Positions 1-6,800 of a stretch of 10,436 nucleotides of DNA are shown in pieces. The first letter of the stretch is position 1. Every line of letters starts with the position of its first letter. Where the stretch lies: positions 1 through 10,436 of the forward strand of contig DASWMP010000307.1 of the NCBI GenBank assembly GCA_036399695.1. Reading direction: 5' to 3'. The position numbers and the translations under genes were made by a program. The notes under the pieces were generated by a model. It was not told where the DNA came from. It ran no database searches and saw only the letters and a program-made list of their open reading frames with translations. Source of the stretch: DASVEE01 sp036399695 (GTDB lineage Bacteria; Acidobacteriota; Thermoanaerobaculia; Gp7-AA8).

Positions 1-140
1 TCCTCCAGGGCAATGCCGCCGCGCTCGTGACCCTGGCCCGCAAGGAAAAAGACCCCACGGTGAAGCGCGAGATCATCAGCAAGCTCTCGCTGATCCAGTC
101 GAAGGAAGCGACCGACTACCTGATGGAGTACCTGCAGTAG
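1..140 (+). CDS. HEAT-repeat protein, C-terminal end (5' truncated)
   Basis: The window opens inside a gene whose frame (codons from base 3) is open to a TAG stop at 138-140, giving 45 residues. The visible end contains LVTLARKEKDPTVKREIISK and then KLSLIQSKEATDYLMEYLQ. This is a pair of amphipathic helices with the 'D-P-x-V/L-K-R-E-I' pattern of a HEAT repeat, where helix A ends before an Asp-Pro and helix B follows. HEAT repeats form curved helical scaffolds for protein-protein contacts. The catalytic or functional part, if any, lies upstream of the window, so the role is unknown. In many Acidobacteriota-type genomes such C-termini belong to secreted or periplasmic proteins with many HEAT repeats; that is a general impression, not shown here. 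A terminator-like hairpin follows eight bases after the stop. Confidence 0.7.
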   Translation, partial: LQGNAAALVTLARKEKDPTVKREIISKLSLIQSKEATDYLMEYLQ

Positions 141-147
141 GACAGGG

Positions 148-184
148 ATCGGGGGCCACGGAGTTCGTGGTCCCCGATGTTGTT
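148..184 (+). terminator. Terminator-like hairpin after the HEAT-repeat gene
   Basis: Bases 148-159 pair with 167-178 as a 12-bp stem (ATCGGGGGCCAC with GTGGTCCCCGAT, one G-U wobble) around a 7-nt loop. The T-rich run GTTGTT follows. The position just after the TAG stop fits an intrinsic terminator. The T tract is short, so termination may be partial or protein-assisted. Confidence 0.6.
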
Positions 185-381
185 CGCGAGGCGGTTCAAC
201 TCGCACGACGCAGAACGCGCAGTCGCCAACGAAGCCGCGTCGTACACAATTGGTACTACTCGGTTCTGTGGCGGCTGTGCGGGTCCATGAGCGCCCTCCG
301 CGCCTCCATCCACGCTTTCGTGTTGCACGTCGCGGATTTACGGGCAACGCATTTGCAGCGGACGAAAGCGTAATCAACAAC

Positions 382-386
382 GGAGG
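382..386 (+). promoter_or_regulatory. Ribosome binding site for the two-domain repeat protein
   Basis: GGAGG lies eight bases before the ATG at 395. It is the clearest Shine-Dalgarno on the + strand here and fixes the start of the following gene. The rest of 141-394 contains no credible gene; nested inverted repeats at 313-370 precede this site. I could not identify a convincing promoter. Confidence 0.7.
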
Positions 387-394
387 ATTAGCGG

Positions 395-1786
395 ATGGCG
401 ACAGCACAGCCGACGGTCGATCACGATCAGATTCGCGAGTGGGTGGAGGCGCGCGGCGGGAATCCGGCACGCGTGCGGCGGACGGGTGAGGGGGACGACC
501 CCGGAATCCTGCGGATCGATTTCCCCGGTTTCAGCGGCGAGGACACGCTCGAGGCGATCGAGTGGGACGAGTTCTTCGAGTGGTTCGATCGTAACGGCCT
601 GGCGCTGCTGCTGTCGGAAGAAGAAGGGAACCGCTTCAACAAGCTGGTGTCGCGCGACAACGTAGACGTGGACACCTCTTCGGCCGGCTCGGGATCGTCT
701 GGTTCCTCGGGGTCTTCGTCGGGCGGCGGGCGCTCGTCGTCGAAGCGTAGCGGTGGCGGATCGAAGAAGGGCGGAGCATCGTCCTCTTCGCGAAAGGCTG
801 CATCGTCGTCGTCGTCGAAGGGTTCGTCGGGTGGTTCTTCGAAGAAGGCAGCTTCGTCCTCGAAGGGTGCCCCCAGCGGCTCGTCGAAGCAGGCCTCCTC
901 CGGCGGCGGTTCGTCGAAGAAGGCGGGCGGTTCCTCGAAGAAGGCCGCGACTTCCTCCTCGAAGGCCGCGGGCTCGTCGAAGAAGACGGCAGCCTCCTCC
1001 TCGAAGACCGGCGGTTCATCGAAGAAGACGTCAGCCTCCTCAAAGAAGGCCTCCGCCTCCTCAACGAAGAAGGGCGGTTCGTCGAAGAAGACCGCGGCCT
1101 CCTCGAAGAAGGCGGGCGGTTCATCGAAGAAGACCTCAGCCTCCTCGAAGAAGGCGGGCGGTTCCTCGAAGAAGACGTCAGCCTCCTCGACGAAGGCGAG
1201 CGGCTCCTCGAAGAAGACCTCCGCCTCCTCGAAGAAGGCGGGCGGCTCATCAAAGAAGACGTCAGCTTCCTCGAAGAAGGCCGGCGGTTCCTCGAAGAAG
1301 ACCTCCGCCTCCTCGAAGAAGGCGGGTGGTTCCTCGAAGAAGACCTCCGGTTCAACGAAAAAGGCCGGCGCGTCGAAGCAGAGCAGCGGCGGGTTCGTCA
1401 GCCGCGTCCTCGATGCTCTCCGCGGCGGCGGCTCGAAGAAGCAGTCCTCCTCCTCGACGAAGAAAGCCTCCTCGTCGAAAGGCGGCTCCAAAAAAGCCAG
1501 CAGCTCGAGCCGCTCCTCCCGCTCGGCCGTCACGACCACCGATCACGAAGAGATCCGTAGCTGGGTCGAGGAGCGCGGCGGCTTCCCGGCGCACGTGATC
1601 CGCACCTCGGGACGGAAAGATCCGGGCGTGCTGCGCATCGATTACCCCGGCTTCAGCGGACGCGAGACCCTCGAGCGCATCGAGTGGGACCAGTGGTTCG
1701 AATGGTTCGAGAAGAACGGGCTGGCCTTCCTCTATCAGAACGTGAAGAACAGCCGCTTTTCCAAACTCGTCAATCGCCGCAAGTGA
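395..1786 (+). CDS. Two-domain protein with a long Ser/Lys/Ala/Gly repeat linker (unknown function)
   Basis: The product has 463 residues. Domain 1 (about 8-87) and domain 2 (about 380-462) are clearly related. By eye about 50 of 81 aligned positions are identical, including DHxxIRxWVExRGG, DPGxLRIDxPGFSG, TLExIEWD and FEWFxxNGLA. I have seen this domain as a small stand-alone bacterial protein of unknown function, often next to a basic tail; I give it no name. Residues ~90-379 are disordered Ser/Lys/Ala/Gly sequence. The core is about ten copies of a 14-residue unit (consensus AGGSSKKTSASSKK), which resembles the Lys-rich tails of eukaryotic H1-like and bacterial histone-like proteins. A short hydrophobic/amphipathic stretch, GGFVSRVLDALRGG (332-345), interrupts the linker. 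There is no signal peptide, so it is probably cytoplasmic. A nucleic-acid-binding or nucleoid role is inferred only from charge and composition. The stop overlaps the start of the phosphatase gene. The open reading frames in other frames are by-products of the repeat. Confidence 0.9.
   Translation: MATAQPTVDHDQIREWVEARGGNPARVRRTGEGDDPGILRIDFPGFSGEDTLEAIEWDEFFEWFDRNGLALLLSEEEGNRFNKLVSRDNVDVDTSSAGSGSSGSSGSSSGGGRSSSKRSGGGSKKGGASSSSRKAASSSSSKGSSGGSSKKAASSSKGAPSGSSKQASSGGGSSKKAGGSSKKAATSSSKAAGSSKKTAASSSKTGGSSKKTSASSKKASASSTKKGGSSKKTAASSKKAGGSSKKTSASSKKAGGSSKKTSASSTKASGSSKKTSASSKKAGGSSKKTSASSKKAGGSSKKTSASSKKAGGSSKKTSGSTKKAGASKQSSGGFVSRVLDALRGGGSKKQSSSSTKKASSSKGGSKKASSSSRSSRSAVTTTDHEEIRSWVEERGGFPAHVIRTSGRKDPGVLRIDYPGFSGRETLERIEWDQWFEWFEKNGLAFLYQNVKNSRFSKLVNRRK
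923..1363 (+). repeat. Tandem 42-bp coding repeat (about ten units)
   Basis: In-frame units begin at 923, 965, 1007, then (after an 8-codon partial unit at 1049) at 1070, 1112, 1154, 1196, 1238, 1280 and 1322. Each encodes 14 residues of the form [A/K/T]-G-G-S-S-K-K-[T/A]-[S/A]-A-S-S-[K/S/T]-K. The later units (1112-1363) are the most alike. Third positions vary among TCA, TCC and TCG, and between GCG and GCC. Earlier units (923-1048) are more diverged, with AAG codons replaced by TCG. This gradient is what unequal exchange or slippage acting on the 3' half would leave. Confidence 0.9.
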
Positions 1787-2715
1787 AGCAGGCGCTCGCG
1801 GTTCTGCTGCTGCTCCTCGCAGCTTCGTGCGCGTCGTCGAAAGGCGACGCGCACTACTGCGACCTCTTCGCCTTCACGACCGCCCCGCCTGAAGTCCAGC
1901 CGGCGCGTGACCGGATCCGCCTGGCCGTCATCGGCGATGCCGGCGACGCCGCCGAGCGCCAGAACCCCGAGGTGCAGCCGCGCGCGCTGGCGGAAGCGAT
2001 CGCCTCCCAGGGTCCGTTCGACGCCATCCTCGTCCTCGGCGACAACTTCTATCCCTGCGGCATCACGCGCGAGAATGCCGCCGAGCAGTTCGCCCTCGTT
2101 TACGCTCCCCTCTTCGCCCTGAACATCCCGGTCTTTCCCGTCCTCGGCAACCACGACTACGGTGACGGCGGTAAATGTGCCGGACGAAAGGTGGAGCCGG
2201 AGGCGCAGGTCGAGCACCCAGGCTGGCGTATGCCGGCCCGCAATTACGTGGTTCGCTGGCCCGGCCTGGCCACGATCGCGATGTTCGACAGCGAACCGGT
2301 GAAGCTGCAGTGCAGCGGCAGCGACGCGGTCATCGGCTTCGTTCGCGATGCACTCACGACCTCGACGGACGAGTGGAAGCTCGTCGCCGGACATCACGTG
2401 GTCGAATCCTCCGGCCCCCACGGCCGCCAGCCGAACGACGGCGGCCGCATGCGCGCTCTGCTCGCCCCGATCCTCGAGCAAGCCGACGCGGATCTCTATC
2501 TATCGGGCCACGATCATCACCTGGAAATCTCCCGCACCCGCAAGCCGGCGTACGTGGTCAGCGGCGCCGCCTCCCGCCTCCGCCGCCCGTACGGAGGCGA
2601 CGCCTATCGCCGCCACGGGTTTGCCATCGTCGAGCTCACGCCGGAGAAGATGACGATCTCCCTCATCGAGCTCCACTCCCGCAAGCTCCTGCACGCCATC
2701 ACAGTCGACCGGTGA
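1783..2715 (+). CDS. Purple-acid-phosphatase-like metallophosphoesterase, lipoprotein
   Basis: The 310-residue product starts at GTG 1783, which overlaps the previous stop as GTGA. An ATG in frame at 1684 lies inside the preceding domain and would bury the signal peptide. Residues 1-16 (MKQALAVLLLLLAASC) form a lipoprotein signal with lipobox AASC, so the mature protein is probably membrane-anchored outside the cytoplasm. All five purple-acid-phosphatase blocks are visible: DxG (D52-A-G54), GDxxY (G86-D-N-F-Y90), GNHD (122-125), VxxH (V201-A-G-H204) and GHxH (G242-H-D-H245). The seven expected ligands of the binuclear metal site are thus D52, D87, Y90, N123, H204, H243 and H245. Tyr90 is the residue that gives true purple acid phosphatases their Fe(III) charge-transfer colour. 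The overall layout, including the VVSGA block near 270, resembles mammalian type-5 (tartrate-resistant) acid phosphatase more than the large plant type. The likely activity is phosphomonoester hydrolysis; the substrate is unknown. The GTGA overlap with no Shine-Dalgarno suggests translational coupling to the repeat protein. Confidence 0.88.
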   Translation: MKQALAVLLLLLAASCASSKGDAHYCDLFAFTTAPPEVQPARDRIRLAVIGDAGDAAERQNPEVQPRALAEAIASQGPFDAILVLGDNFYPCGITRENAAEQFALVYAPLFALNIPVFPVLGNHDYGDGGKCAGRKVEPEAQVEHPGWRMPARNYVVRWPGLATIAMFDSEPVKLQCSGSDAVIGFVRDALTTSTDEWKLVAGHHVVESSGPHGRQPNDGGRMRALLAPILEQADADLYLSGHDHHLEISRTRKPAYVVSGAASRLRRPYGGDAYRRHGFAIVELTPEKMTISLIELHSRKLLHAITVDR

Positions 2716-2750
2716 CCGCGGGGTGACGGAGGCGCCCCGGTTCGTCTCTC
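2715..2750 (+). terminator. Weak terminator-like hairpin after the phosphatase gene
   Basis: GGGG (2720-2723) pairs with CCCC (2735-2738), and ACC (2715-2717) with GGT (2739-2741) across a two-base bulge. TCGTCTCTC follows. There is no true T tract, and the stem begins at the stop codon. It may separate the phosphatase unit from the oxidase unit, but 71 bp between the genes also allows read-through. Confidence 0.3.
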
Positions 2751-2786
2751 CCGTTGGGCTGGCGTGATTGGTGGATACTGGCGAGT

Positions 2787-5720
2787 ATGAGTAAAGAGAT
2801 GCGGCGGTGGGAGCCGGTGGCGTTTCCGCATCCCGAGCGTGACGGCGTGGCGCGGGTCGAGCATCGCGATCGGATCCAGACGCTGAACGTCGACGCGGCG
2901 GGGCTGGCGGCGGCGCTCAGGGGGGCGGTGCGGGGCGAAGTGCGGTTCGACGATGGATCGCGGGCGCTCTACTCCACCGACGCCTCCAACTACCGGCAGG
3001 TGCCGATCGGCGTCGTCCTGCCGAAAGATGCGAACGACGTGATTGTGGCTGTCGAGCTGGCGCGGAAGTTCGGCGCGCCGATTCTCGGCCGTGGGGCGGG
3101 GACGAGTCTGGCCGGGCAGTGCTGCAACGTCGCGGTCGTCCTCGACATGTCCAAGTACATGCACCACATCGTCGAGATGAACCCGCGCGAGCAGTTCGCG
3201 CGCGTCGAGCCGGGCATCGTGCTCGACGATCTGCGTGCCGCGGCGGAGAAACACACCCTGACGTTCGGTCCCGATCCGGCCACCCACGCGCAGTGCACCC
3301 TCGGCGGGATGATCGGCAACAACTCCTGCGGCGTGCACTCGATCATGTCCGGCAAAACCGTCGACAACATCGAGGAGCTCGAGATCCTCACGTACGACGG
3401 CCTGCGCATGCGTGTCGGCGCGACGCCGGAAGCGGAGCTCGAAGCCATCATCAGAGAAGGTGGCCGGCGCGGACAGATCTACGCCGGGCTGAAGTCCATT
3501 CGCGATCGCTACTCCGATCTCGTGCGCGCGCGGTTCCCGAAGATCGCCCGGCGCGTCTCCGGCTACAACATCGACGAGCTGCTGCCGGAGAACGGGTTCC
3601 ACGTAGCCCGCTCCCTCGTCGGCAGTGAATCGACCTGCGTGCTCGTCCTGGAAGCGAAGACGAAGCTCGTGCACAGCCCTCCATTCCGGGCGCTGCTCGT
3701 GATCGCCTATCCGTCGGTGTACGACGCGGCGGACGACGTGCCGCGCGTCCTCGGCCACCGGCCGATCGGGCTCGAGGGCTTCGACGATCTCCTCGTGCGC
3801 GATCAGCAGTACAAGAAAATGAATCCGTACGGCATCGCCCTGCTGCCCCCGGGCGGTGGCTGGCTGCTCGTCGAATTCGGCGGCGCGACGCTCGACGATG
3901 CGCTCGACCAGGCGCAGCGCCTTCAGGCGACGCTCGGCACCGAGCGCACGCGGCTCTTCGACAACAACTCCCGCGAGGCCCGCTTCGTCTGGGCGGTTCG
4001 CGAGTCCGGCCTCGGCGCCACCGGTCACGTCCCGGGCAAGCCGCTGATGTGGGAAGGGTGGGAGGACGCCGCGGTGGCGCCGGAGAAGCTCGGCGGCTAT
4101 CTGCGCGACCTCCGCAAGCTGCTCGAGCGCTACGAATTCGGCGGCGACTTCTACGGCCACTTCGGCGACGGCTGCGTCCACACGCGGACGAACTTCGACC
4201 TCACCACCACCGGCGGCATCCAGAAGTTCCGCTCGTTCCTCGACGAAGCGGCGGACCTCGTGGCCGGATACGGCGGCTCGTTCTCCGGCGAGCATGGCGA
4301 CGGCCAGGCGCGCGGCGCGCTGCTCGAGAAGATGTTCGGGCCGGAGCTCATCGCCGCTTTCCGCGAGTTCAAGACCATCTGGGATCCGGAAGGGCGGATG
4401 AACCCGGGCAAGCTGATCGAGCCGTACGAGCCGCACGAGAACCTTCGCCTCGGCAGCGACTACGCCCCCTGGAATCCGAAGACGCACTTTCAGTACACCG
4501 AAGATCACGGCCGGATGAACCACGCCGTGCTGCGCTGCGTCGGCGTCGGCCGCTGCCGCCGCCTCGACGGCGGCACCATGTGCCCAAGCTACCAGGTCAC
4601 GCGCGAGGAAGAGCACTCGACGCGCGGCCGCGCGCGCCTCCTCTTCGAGATGTTCGAAGGGGAGACGGTCCCGCGGACGTGGAAGAACGAAGCCGTCAAG
4701 GAAGCACTCGACCTCTGCCTCGCCTGCAAAGGCTGCAAAGGGGATTGCCCGACGCAGGTCGACATGGCCACTTACAAGGCCGAGTTCATGTCGCACTACT
4801 ACAAGGGCAAACTGCGGCCGCTGGCGGCGTACACGATGGGGTTGATCCACATGTGGGCGCCGCTCGGGTCGAAAGTGCCGCGCCTTGCGAACCTCATGGC
4901 GGGACTGGGCAAGCCGTTCATCGGCATCGCCCCGGAGCGCCGCCTGCCGCGCTTCGCACGCAAGACGTTCATCGAGCAGTTCCGCCGGCGCGAGACCGGC
5001 GGCAAGCGCGTGCTGCTCTGGCCCGACACCTTCAACAACTACTTCACGCCGTCGACGGCGGTGAATGCCGCGGAGGTGCTCACGCGCGCCGGCTACGACG
5101 TCGTCATCCCGCCGAAGCGTCTGTGCTGCGGCCGTCCGCTTTACGACTGGGGCTTCCTCGACCGCGCCAAGAGTCTTCTCCGCGAGACGCTGGACGTCCT
5201 CGGTCCCGAGCTGGAAGCGGGCACGCCGATCATCGGCCTCGAGCCGAGCTGTGTCACGGTGTTCCGCGACGAGGCCCTCGGCCTTTTCCCGGCCGACGCA
5301 CGCGCGCAGAAGCTCGCGAAATCAGCGATGACGCTCAGCGAATTCATCGTCGCCGAAGGCGATCGCTTCCCGCTGCCGGTCCTGAACCGCAAAGCGATCG
5401 TCCAGGCGCACTGCCATCACAAGTCCGTCATCCGCTTCGATGCCGAGGAAGCGGTGCTGCGGAAGATCGGCCTCGATCTCGAACACCCGGACTCCGGCTG
5501 CTGCGGCATGGCCGGCGCGTTCGGCTTCGAGAAGCGCCACTACGACCTGTCGATGAAGCTCGGCGAGCGGGTGATCCTGCCGCTGGTGCGCGAGGCGGGA
5601 AAGGAGACGCTCATCGTGGCGAACGGCTTCAGTTGCCGCGAGCAGCTCGAACAGGGAGCGGGACGGCGTACCCATCACCTGGCGGATGTGCTCCAATTAG
5701 CGTGGAGCGAGACGCCATGA
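2787..5720 (+). CDS. FAD-linked oxidase fused to Fe-S/CCG-domain module (YdiJ / D-lactate or D-2-hydroxyacid dehydrogenase type)
   Basis: The 977-residue product begins at ATG 2787 (MSKEMRRWEP), with GGTGGA eleven bases upstream. TTG 2754 and ATG 2799 are alternatives. The N-terminal half is a GlcD-like flavoprotein. The FAD-binding domain (about 50-270) carries RGAGTSLAGQ (102-111) and GPDPATHAQCTLGGMIGNNS from 161. The FAD-oxidase C domain (about 290-545) carries GEHGDG (501-506) and MNPGKL (538-543). The C-terminal half is GlpC/GlcF-like. Cys584, Cys590 and Cys599-Pro are followed by CLACKGCKGDCP (Cys644, 647, 650, 654) for [4Fe-4S] binding, then two CCG domains with CCGRP at 780 and a GCCGMAG block with C905 and C906. 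The fusion oxidises a D-2-hydroxy acid and passes electrons from flavin through Fe-S centres, probably to a quinone or soluble carrier. E. coli YdiJ has this architecture and similar length. D-lactate, glycolate and D-2-hydroxyglutarate are all possible substrates; the sequence does not decide. It overlaps the next gene by ATGA. Confidence 0.9.
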   Translation: MSKEMRRWEPVAFPHPERDGVARVEHRDRIQTLNVDAAGLAAALRGAVRGEVRFDDGSRALYSTDASNYRQVPIGVVLPKDANDVIVAVELARKFGAPILGRGAGTSLAGQCCNVAVVLDMSKYMHHIVEMNPREQFARVEPGIVLDDLRAAAEKHTLTFGPDPATHAQCTLGGMIGNNSCGVHSIMSGKTVDNIEELEILTYDGLRMRVGATPEAELEAIIREGGRRGQIYAGLKSIRDRYSDLVRARFPKIARRVSGYNIDELLPENGFHVARSLVGSESTCVLVLEAKTKLVHSPPFRALLVIAYPSVYDAADDVPRVLGHRPIGLEGFDDLLVRDQQYKKMNPYGIALLPPGGGWLLVEFGGATLDDALDQAQRLQATLGTERTRLFDNNSREARFVWAVRESGLGATGHVPGKPLMWEGWEDAAVAPEKLGGYLRDLRKLLERYEFGGDFYGHFGDGCVHTRTNFDLTTTGGIQKFRSFLDEAADLVAGYGGSFSGEHGDGQARGALLEKMFGPELIAAFREFKTIWDPEGRMNPGKLIEPYEPHENLRLGSDYAPWNPKTHFQYTEDHGRMNHAVLRCVGVGRCRRLDGGTMCPSYQVTREEEHSTRGRARLLFEMFEGETVPRTWKNEAVKEALDLCLACKGCKGDCPTQVDMATYKAEFMSHYYKGKLRPLAAYTMGLIHMWAPLGSKVPRLANLMAGLGKPFIGIAPERRLPRFARKTFIEQFRRRETGGKRVLLWPDTFNNYFTPSTAVNAAEVLTRAGYDVVIPPKRLCCGRPLYDWGFLDRAKSLLRETLDVLGPELEAGTPIIGLEPSCVTVFRDEALGLFPADARAQKLAKSAMTLSEFIVAEGDRFPLPVLNRKAIVQAHCHHKSVIRFDAEEAVLRKIGLDLEHPDSGCCGMAGAFGFEKRHYDLSMKLGERVILPLVREAGKETLIVANGFSCREQLEQGAGRRTHHLADVLQLAWSETP

Positions 5721-6139
5721 AGCTGCATCAGGTCGTGATCGTCTTTCCGCTGGGCGTGCTGGCGACGTCGTTCTTCTTCGACCTCGCCTGGCTGGCTACG
5801 CATCGCGGGGAGCTCGAGTGGGCGGCCTTCCGGATGATTGCGGCGGGTGTGATCGGCGGCCTTTTCGCGGCGGCCCTGGGCCTGCGCGACTGGCTGGCCA
5901 TCCCGCGCGCGACGCGGGCGAAGCGCATCGGCGCGCTGCACGGCGCGACCAACGTGGTGGTGTTACTGCTGTTCGCCGGGAGCTGGCTGCTGCGGCGCGA
6001 TGAAGTCGTTCATCCCGAACCGCTGGCGCTTGCCTGCTCGGGGGCCGGTGTCGTGTTGTCGATGATCGCCGGCTGGCTCGGTGGGGAGCTGGTCGACCGT
6101 TACTTCACTTCGCGAAGCGAGACCACGACGAGGACATAG
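5717..6139 (+). CDS. DUF2231-type four-helix membrane protein
   Basis: The 140-residue product begins at the ATG of an ATGA overlap with the oxidase stop, so it is almost certainly co-translated. Four hydrophobic segments are visible at about 6-27, 37-56, 76-92 and 102-121. The DUF2231 signature is spread along the chain: MKLH and VFPLGVLATS at the start, GLRDWLAIP (55-63) after helix 2, LHGATN (74-79) at the start of helix 3, and GWLGGELV (119-126) near the end. DUF2231 members are small inner-membrane proteins of unsettled function, some in redox settings. His4 and His75 are the most interesting polar residues near membrane faces. The second His of the commoner 'VHFP' form is Val here (VIVFP). 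Coupling to a flavin/Fe-S dehydrogenase suggests a membrane anchor or electron-transfer partner; that is inference. Confidence 0.82.
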   Translation: MKLHQVVIVFPLGVLATSFFFDLAWLATHRGELEWAAFRMIAAGVIGGLFAAALGLRDWLAIPRATRAKRIGALHGATNVVVLLLFAGSWLLRRDEVVHPEPLALACSGAGVVLSMIAGWLGGELVDRYFTSRSETTTRT

Positions 6140-6149
6140 GGCCGACTCG

Positions 6150-6175
6150 GGCGGCCGGCCCTCTCGCCGCCATTT
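6150..6175 (+). terminator. Possible bidirectional terminator between convergent genes
   Basis: GGCGGC (6150-6155) pairs with GCCGCC (6166-6171) around a ten-base loop in the 40-bp gap between the DUF2231 and KGG genes. ATTTA follows on the + strand. A smaller GGCCGGCC palindrome overlaps it. The stem is short and the T run weak. Confidence 0.3.
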
Positions 6176-6179
6176 ACGC

Positions 6180-6626
6180 TCAGATGTTCTCGCGACCGCC
6201 GTACTGGTTCGAGCCGGAGTTGTCCCGCTCGCTCCGATCGTTACGGTCGCGGTCGTTCGAACCGTAGCTGCTGCCGGTTCCACGGGCGCCGGTCGACTCG
6301 TAACCGCTCCGCTCCTCGTTCACCTGACGGACGCCCTGCGCCACGTCGGTACGTCCACTGCTGCCTGACGATGCGTTGTTGCCGCCCTCGCCGGAGGTTG
6401 CACGCGCGCGTGCTCCGCGGCTGTGGCCACCTTCGCGGCCGATGGCTGCCATGTGGGCCCGGTCTCGGCTCACTGCCTCGCCGCCTTTACGGCCGGCCAC
6501 GCGGGCCTCGTCCGAGGTGAATTCGTGTGCTGTGCCTTTGGCGTGGGCAGCCCTGCCGCCCTTGCTTGCGATCTCACGCTGCTTGTTCGGATCCATTGAC
6601 GCAAAACCGCGTTTGCTCGTTGCCAT
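6180..6626 (-). CDS. KGG-repeat stress-induced protein
   Basis: The 148-residue product begins at the ATG whose complement is 6624-6626, preceded by AAGGAG eight bases upstream. The N-terminal 71 residues hold three KGG units of the 'stress-induced bacterial acidophilic repeat' family (the YciG/GsiB/con-10 type). These are GFASMDPNKQREIASKGG with KGG at 22-24, FTSDEARVAGRKGG with KGG at 47-49, and DRAHMAAIGREGG with EGG at 65-67. Such proteins are small, very hydrophilic, probably disordered, and induced by desiccation, starvation or general stress in several bacteria. Residues 72-148 form a Ser/Gly/Asn/Arg/Asp tail without hydrophobic residues. There is no signal peptide or catalytic motif. 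The gene converges on the DUF2231 gene and diverges from the FAD-Rieske gene across 174 bp. I could not identify a stress-type promoter with confidence. Confidence 0.9.
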   Translation of the reverse strand: MATSKRGFASMDPNKQREIASKGGRAAHAKGTAHEFTSDEARVAGRKGGEAVSRDRAHMAAIGREGGHSRGARARATSGEGGNNASSGSSGRTDVAQGVRQVNEERSGYESTGARGTGSSYGSNDRDRNDRSERDNSGSNQYGGRENI

Positions 6627-6634
6627 GAGTTGAT

Positions 6635-6640
6635 CTCCTT
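6635..6640 (-). promoter_or_regulatory. Ribosome binding site for the KGG protein
   Basis: On the - strand AAGGAG lies eight bases before the ATG at 6626. It selects this start over the longer open frame that runs back to 6707, whose extra N-terminus (LLDTDRSACSTPYF...) has no family match. The 6641-6800 gap should hold the promoters of both divergent genes. Confidence 0.8.
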
Positions 6641-6800
6641 CGGGATTCAAGAAATAGGGGGTACTGCATGCGCTTCGGTCGGTGTCCAGCAGCCTCAAAT
6701 GGAGCACGAAATGTGCCCGAATGGTTCAATTCGTTGGGTTTTCAGCCTCTTTCGGCCACATCCATAGCTCGCACGCTTCTTGCCTCCTGCGCCTTACAAG

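Noticed and set aside
923..1363. Tandem repeats considered as a CRISPR array
   Set aside because: There are no unique spacers. The repeats abut, stay in frame and code for a continuous linker.
427..1539. Long antisense open frame rich in Phe/Glu/Pro opposite the repeat gene
   Set aside because: It is the mirror of the repeated Lys/Ser/Ala codons (TCG AAG AAG reads as CTT CTT CGA) and has no start signal or family features. The + strand frame has an SD and two recognisable domains.
753..1598. Overlapping + strand Arg/Pro-rich open frame within the repeat
   Set aside because: It is a by-product of the same repeat in the next frame, with no start context and no conserved domain.
2604..4850. 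748-codon antisense open frame opposite the FAD/Fe-S oxidase
   Set aside because: It is a GC-rich shadow frame. The + strand frame has every expected FAD, Fe-S and CCG motif.
4049..5716. N-terminal extension of the DUF2231 frame into the oxidase gene
   Set aside because: The upstream part is Arg/Pro/Ala-rich shadow sequence. The real start is the ATG at 5717, where the hydrophobic family sequence begins.
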